From: Chryseosolibacter histidinae | Lineage (GTDB): Bacteria; Bacteroidota; Bacteroidia; Cytophagales; Cyclobacteriaceae | Direction of reading: 5' to 3' | Length of the DNA: 64,000 bases | Assembly: GCF_018598225.1 (NCBI RefSeq) | Contig: NZ_JAHESF010000028.1 | Span: 1 to 64,000, forward strand | Shown: one piece after another, positions 59,569-64,000 of the stretch | How positions within the stretch are numbered: position 1 is the stretch's first letter | Layout of the letters: the number at the start of each line of letters is the position of its first letter | The notes under the pieces: generated by a model | Database searches by the model: none | Told to the model about the DNA's origin: nothing | What the model saw: the letters and a program-made list of their open reading frames with translations, nothing else | Translations under genes and position numbers: made by a program

Positions 59569-62500
59569 ATGAATAATTTCAGATCTATTCAAGATGCCCT
59601 TATCAGAATAATGAAACTAACAGCGGCACAATTGATGATAATGGTTGTTCTTACAACCCTTGCCTCAGCCGGCGACTTAAACGGGCAGGGAGTACTGGAC
59701 AACAAGGTCTCTCTCGATGTTATGGACATGGAAGTAAAGACCATATTACTTGAAATTGAAAAACAGGTACCCGTAAATTTCACCTACAGGTCAAAGCTGA
59801 TCAATGCCACCCGCAAAGTTTCCATGCAGGTGAGCGATGCACGGCTCAGCGAAGTGCTGGATGACCTGTTCACACCCAGTGTGGAATTTGTGGTGGTAGA
59901 TAAAGAGATCGTACTGAGGCCTGCTCCTAAAACAGCGAAACGGTCAGCGCCTGATTATATTCCCGAGATCATTGTTTCGGGCCGGATCATAGACGAGAAC
60001 AACAGCCCGGTGCCCGGGGTCAACATCCTGGAAAAGGGAACCACCAACGGAACCACTTCTGATGTCGACGGACGTTATACCCTGGCGGTACAAGACGGAA
60101 ATTCGCAGCTGGTCATCAGCTTCATCGGTTACACCACACAAGAGATCGTTGTGGGAACACAGACCGTGATCAATGTTCAGCTGGCGCCTGATGTTGTAAA
60201 CCTCAGCGAGATCGTGGTGATCGGTTATGGCACGCAAAAACGTTCATCGGTAACCGGTGCCGTGGCTTCTGTCGACGCCAAAGAAATTGCTGCGCTGCCC
60301 GTGCCTGGTGTTGAATCTGCGCTGCAAGGCCGGATCCCCGGTGTATCCATCACCAACAACGGCTCTCCCGGAACACCACCCATTGTGCGCATCCGTGGTA
60401 TCGGCTCGATCACCGGAAATTCTGATCCTTTGTATGTGGTTGACGGTTTCCCCATCAACCAGTCAGGAGGGATGAGCACGTCTGGAGTAACTATGGGCGG
60501 CGCACCACCTACCAACCTGAATAGCTTCGACACCAAAGACATCGAGTCGGTAGAAGTGCTGAAAGATGCGGCTGCCTCCGCCATCTACGGGTCACGGGCT
60601 GCCAACGGCGTGGTGATCATTACCACCAAACAAGGCTCGAAGGACAAGAAAATGCACATAGACGTTGACAGCTACTACGGCGCGCAAACCGCCTGGAAGC
60701 TGCTCGATCTGCTCAACACACAAGAGTATCTGCGGTATGGCACAGACCTGGTGACCAACGCCGGTAACGCGCTGCCTACACGCTTCAGCAACATGAACGA
60801 TCCCATCTATCCGGGGGCGTCACAAACCTATGCACAAACTAATACTGACTGGCAGGACGCGATGTTCCGTACCGCGCCCATAACCCAAACCCAGGTTTCG
60901 CTCTCCAACGCCAACGAAGTTACCAAACTCTTTACGTCGGCAGGGTATTTCAAGCAAGACGGCATTTTGCTGGGAACAAGCTTTGAACGCTACAGCTTCA
61001 GGCTGAATTCCGAAAGCAAGCTCAGCAAGGTTTTCACATTCGGAGAAAACTTCAACGTCTCCTATACGAAAACGGCCAACGAGATCGGTACGTCTTCCTC
61101 AGCTACCGGCGGTAACCGCCCTCAGATCCAGCACATTGTTCACCAGGTGCCTTATATGCCGATCTATGATCCGACGTTGCCCGGTGGATATCGCGCGGCA
61201 GACGCTTCAGATGGATCCGATCCTGAGAACCCGGTTCGAAATGCATTGATGGATCAGAGTAAAACCGATCTGGTCAAATTCTTTGGCACTGCCTATATTG
61301 AGGCTTCGATCACGCCCTGGCTGAAATACAAGTTTTCGGCTGGCGGTGACTTCACCACCACCCGTACCTTCAATGATTTCCCTATCTATAATGACGGTTT
61401 CCGCGCACGAAATACACACAACCTGGCCGACAACAGGGGCCATTTCTTTTCGCCGCTGCTCTCCAACCAGATCACTATCGACAAGACCTTTGGCAAGAAC
61501 GTAGTCAACTTGATAGCGGTAGCAGAGCGTCAGGACTTCAAAAACAATTTCACCAATTCTTCATCGCAGCAGGCCTCGAACCTGGTGCATGTGCTACGCG
61601 GTGGCCTCAATCCATCCATTACCGACGGTGGCGACACGGAGACAACACTGCTCTCCTACCTCGCCAGGGTCAACTATGAGTATGACGGCAAATACCTGCT
61701 GAGCGCTTCGTTCCGCAGAGATGGCTTCTCGAGCTTTGCACCCGGGCACCAGTGGGGAAATTTTCCAGGTGTCTCTGTGGGATGGCGTATCAGTGAAGAA
61801 GAATTCATGAAGGTTGTCACCCAGATCTCCGAGCTCAAGCTGCGCGCAAGCTACGGCAAGCTCGGCGCAAACAATATTGCACCCTTTGCATGGCAATCAG
61901 GGATCTTCACCAGCTCCAATTATCCTTTCAACAACACGCCGACCGGTGGCTCTTATTTTAACCAGCTCGCAAACAAGGAACTCGGCTGGGAGACCACTAC
62001 CATGACCAACTATGGTATAGACCTGGCGTTGTGGGAAAACCGCTTTACATTCAGTGCGGAATACTATAATCGCAACGTGGACAACCTGCTGCTGCAGATC
62101 CCACTGGCCGGATCGTTAGGATATGCTGTGAACTACCTGGGCAACCTGGGCAAAATGAAGAACTGGGGTTATGAATTCGTGGCAGGTTATAGCAAAGCTA
62201 CCGGCGGTGTGCATTTCAACCTCTCTGCCAACATAGGCATTACCCGCAACGAGGTCACAGATCTTTACATCCCCAACAGCACCATCAGCGCGGGATCCAA
62301 CGCAGACTACGGCCCCAACAACATGACCCGCACAGAAGCCGGCCACCCCATCCAGGGATTCTATGGCTGGAAGACCGATGGCATTTTCCAGAACCAGGCC
62401 GAGATTGACGCTGCGAATGCGCTCGACGGCGATGCTTCGACAAAATACCAGGACAATGCATCGCCCGGCGACATCCGCTTCAAAGACCTCAACAACGACG

Positions 62501-63054
62501 GTGTGATCAACCTGCTCGACCAGCAATACCTGGGAAGCTACCTGCCGAAATTCAATTATGGTCTGAATTTCTCCGCCAATTACAACGCTTTCGATCTTAC
62601 ACTGTTTGTGCAGGGTGTTCAGGGCAACAAAGTTTACAACGGCACCAAAGTGCTGACGCAGGGAATGCTCAGATTGTTTGGCGCTGAAAAAGAAGTGCTG
62701 AACGCCTGGAGGCCCGATCATACCAACACAGATATTCCCCGCGCTGTCAGTGGCGACCCTAACCAGAACACGCGCGCTTCGGATCGTTTCGTGGAAGACG
62801 GATCTTTCCTGCGGATAAAAAACATCAGCATCGGTTATAATGTACCTTCCGATGTGCTTCGCGGGTTTGCCCATGGCAGCGTCAGGAGGCTGCGCATCTA
62901 TGTTTCATCACAAAACCTGGTGACCTTAACGAAATATTCCGGCTATGATCCGGAGATCGGTACGCGAAACAACACCAACCTTACCTCTGGCATCGACTAT
63001 GGGCAGTTCCCACAGCCAAGAACGATCATGGGCGGCATACAGCTCGGTTTTTAA
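59569..63054 (+). CDS. SusC/RagA family TonB-dependent transporter with STN domain
   Basis: A 1161-residue outer-membrane transporter: signal segment, STN (secretin/TonB short N-terminal) domain at about 45-110, CarboxypepD_reg domain (about 133-215, ISGRIIDENNSPVPGVNILEKG-type), TonB-plug (LSEIVVIGYGTQKRSSVTGAV and AASAIYGSRAANGVVIITTK) and a 22-strand barrel ending in GGIQLGF. The STN domain is the piece that contacts FecR, so binding of substrate should signal through FecR to the ECF sigma factor upstream. The glycan or peptide substrate is unknown; no glycoside hydrolase is next to it within the window. Confidence 0.95.
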   Translation: MNNFRSIQDALIRIMKLTAAQLMIMVVLTTLASAGDLNGQGVLDNKVSLDVMDMEVKTILLEIEKQVPVNFTYRSKLINATRKVSMQVSDARLSEVLDDLFTPSVEFVVVDKEIVLRPAPKTAKRSAPDYIPEIIVSGRIIDENNSPVPGVNILEKGTTNGTTSDVDGRYTLAVQDGNSQLVISFIGYTTQEIVVGTQTVINVQLAPDVVNLSEIVVIGYGTQKRSSVTGAVASVDAKEIAALPVPGVESALQGRIPGVSITNNGSPGTPPIVRIRGIGSITGNSDPLYVVDGFPINQSGGMSTSGVTMGGAPPTNLNSFDTKDIESVEVLKDAAASAIYGSRAANGVVIITTKQGSKDKKMHIDVDSYYGAQTAWKLLDLLNTQEYLRYGTDLVTNAGNALPTRFSNMNDPIYPGASQTYAQTNTDWQDAMFRTAPITQTQVSLSNANEVTKLFTSAGYFKQDGILLGTSFERYSFRLNSESKLSKVFTFGENFNVSYTKTANEIGTSSSATGGNRPQIQHIVHQVPYMPIYDPTLPGGYRAADASDGSDPENPVRNALMDQSKTDLVKFFGTAYIEASITPWLKYKFSAGGDFTTTRTFNDFPIYNDGFRARNTHNLADNRGHFFSPLLSNQITIDKTFGKNVVNLIAVAERQDFKNNFTNSSSQQASNLVHVLRGGLNPSITDGGDTETTLLSYLARVNYEYDGKYLLSASFRRDGFSSFAPGHQWGNFPGVSVGWRISEEEFMKVVTQISELKLRASYGKLGANNIAPFAWQSGIFTSSNYPFNNTPTGGSYFNQLANKELGWETTTMTNYGIDLALWENRFTFSAEYYNRNVDNLLLQIPLAGSLGYAVNYLGNLGKMKNWGYEFVAGYSKATGGVHFNLSANIGITRNEVTDLYIPNSTISAGSNADYGPNNMTRTEAGHPIQGFYGWKTDGIFQNQAEIDAANALDGDASTKYQDNASPGDIRFKDLNNDGVINLLDQQYLGSYLPKFNYGLNFSANYNAFDLTLFVQGVQGNKVYNGTKVLTQGMLRLFGAEKEVLNAWRPDHTNTDIPRAVSGDPNQNTRASDRFVEDGSFLRIKNISIGYNVPSDVLRGFAHGSVRRLRIYVSSQNLVTLTKYSGYDPEIGTRNNTNLTSGIDYGQFPQPRTIMGGIQLGF

Positions 63055-63082
63055 AATGAGGACTGATTAAAAAAATTTGAAC

Positions 63083-64000
63083 ATGAAAACTACAACCATA
63101 GCATCAATAGCATTTGCCAGTTTGCTGATCAGCTTTTCCTGCGGCGATGACGCGCTCGACAAGAGCAACATCGGCAACAAGACCGTTGACAATTATTTCG
63201 AGAATGGCGCCGAGCTTGGCACTGCACTGAACGGCGTATATGCCTCCCTGCAGAACAACAATCTCCACGGGCGCGAATATTTCTTCATGCACGATCTCCG
63301 GTCAGGCGAATTCGCTACCGGTGGCGGTCAGCTTGAAGGCCCACGGGCACAGATCCTGATAGGCGCACAGGCCCCGTCAAACGGACTGCAAACCGGCGTC
63401 TGGAACTCGTTCTACTATGTGGTTCATCGCGCCAACTCGGTGATCGATTTTGCACCCAAGGTACCGGAGGATGAAAACTTCGAGGCCTCACTAAAAGCAC
63501 GGTATGTGGCCGAAGCGAAGTTCCTGCGCGCCTACGTCTATTACCAGTTGCTGGGATTCTGGGGCGGTGTGCCATTGATGACAACCCATGTCACAGACAT
63601 CACGCAAACACAGCCCCGCGCTACCGAACAGGAAGTGTATCAGTTCATCACCACAGAGCTTACCAGCATATTGAACGACCTTCCGGTGAGTTATAGCGGA
63701 AATGACCTGGGCCGCGCAACAAGAGGAGCGGCGAAGGTATTGTTGGCCAAAACTTACATGTTCTTCGGCGATTATACCAAGGCCAAAACACAACTCGAAG
63801 ATGTGAAGGGTATGGGATATTCTTTAATGAACAACTATTTCGACAACTTCACCGAAGAGGCAGAGTTCAACAAGGAGTCCATCTGGGAGATCTGTTTCAC
63901 CTCGAGCGGAAACTACAACTGGGACCCGGAAGGAAATGACTTCGGCCCGAATGAGTCGTGGATCCGTTCACAGGAGTATTCCGCCGTAGGCTGGAGGAAC
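63083..64000 (+). CDS. SusD/RagB family outer-membrane lipoprotein, 3' end missing
   Basis: The frame is open from ATG at 63083 to the window end (306 codons; the family is usually 480-600). Lipoprotein signal with LLISFSC (Cys20). The SusD helical fold is recognisable in GVYASLQNN, ARYVAEAKFLRAYVYYQLLGFWGGVPL and the TPR-like ATRGAAKVLLAKTYMFFGDYTKAKTQLEDV. It caps the SusC transporter and binds its substrate. It follows susC by 28 bases and is surely cotranscribed. Confidence 0.94.
   Translation, partial: MKTTTIASIAFASLLISFSCGDDALDKSNIGNKTVDNYFENGAELGTALNGVYASLQNNNLHGREYFFMHDLRSGEFATGGGQLEGPRAQILIGAQAPSNGLQTGVWNSFYYVVHRANSVIDFAPKVPEDENFEASLKARYVAEAKFLRAYVYYQLLGFWGGVPLMTTHVTDITQTQPRATEQEVYQFITTELTSILNDLPVSYSGNDLGRATRGAAKVLLAKTYMFFGDYTKAKTQLEDVKGMGYSLMNNYFDNFTEEAEFNKESIWEICFTSSGNYNWDPEGNDFGPNESWIRSQEYSAVGWRN

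Noticed and set aside
1-64000. tRNA, rRNA, tmRNA, insertion-sequence transposase, integrase or phage genes
   Set aside because: None was recognised in either strand; apart from the repeat elements the window looks like ordinary chromosome.

Overview
The window comes from a Bacteroidota chromosome, most likely a Cytophagales or Chitinophagales-type environmental bacterium. The evidence is a PorP/SprF outer-membrane protein next to a giant adhesin-like protein with a type B (CHU_C) type IX secretion domain, a SusC/SusD pair behind an ECF sigma factor and a FecR anti-sigma factor, an arginine pathway built on an acylornithine carbamoyltransferase, and several Bacteroidota-typical small membrane proteins. 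No tRNA, rRNA, phage, transposase or CRISPR array was seen. Species cannot be fixed from the sequence.

Layout. 1-10.5 kb: end of a TSUP permease, a YfhO-like membrane protein, a GxxExxY nuclease-like gene bracketed by direct repeats, an M48 protease, a LytTR two-component pair, an intradiol-dioxygenase-like lipoprotein and an S9 peptidase. 10.7-14.9 kb: TetR, HMA-like and MFS genes, a DUF3820 protein and a dicarboxylate symporter. 15-24.1 kb: a leftward arginine operon in the order GNAT, argG, argC, argD, argF-type, argB, argE-type, argH. A roughly 300-nt leader precedes it, carrying a candidate 35-codon peptide whose last 11 codons include five arginines. 24.3-33.8 kb: PorP/SprF, the 1768-residue T9SS substrate, a GH20 hexosaminidase, a small secreted protein and a Nudix hydrolase. 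33.8-43.8 kb: housekeeping and stress genes (glutaminyl cyclase, TsaC/Sua5, phosphofructokinase, PH-domain protein, two OsmC proteins, OxyR, Pgk, YtxH, a beta-barrel protein). 44-50.9 kb: a hybrid kinase convergent with an NtrC-type regulator, small envelope proteins, and an ECF sigma/anti-sigma pair. 51-57.5 kb: adenosylhomocysteinase, a DsbA-like protein, a frameshifted hydrolase, a sialidase-like protein and two secreted or lipoprotein genes. 57.6-64 kb: ECF sigma, FecR, SusC and the start of SusD.

The most unusual non-coding feature is a set of intergenic inverted-repeat elements. Their arms are short arrays of seven-base words. At least five different word families occur (TCCATGG-like, TTGCCGG-like, TTTAAAG-like, GTACGAG-like, TTGACAA-like), but all share the seven-base period. 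Where an array touches a gene directly, that gene ends in TAG and the stop codon is in register with the words (eight cases counted). Other elements have words of about nine bases; one of these is duplicated on either side of the GxxExxY gene. I cannot assign these elements to a named class.

Functions are inferred from motifs, length and context read by eye. Start codons were moved downstream where the longest reading frame began with a doubtful TTG or GTG or ran through repeats.
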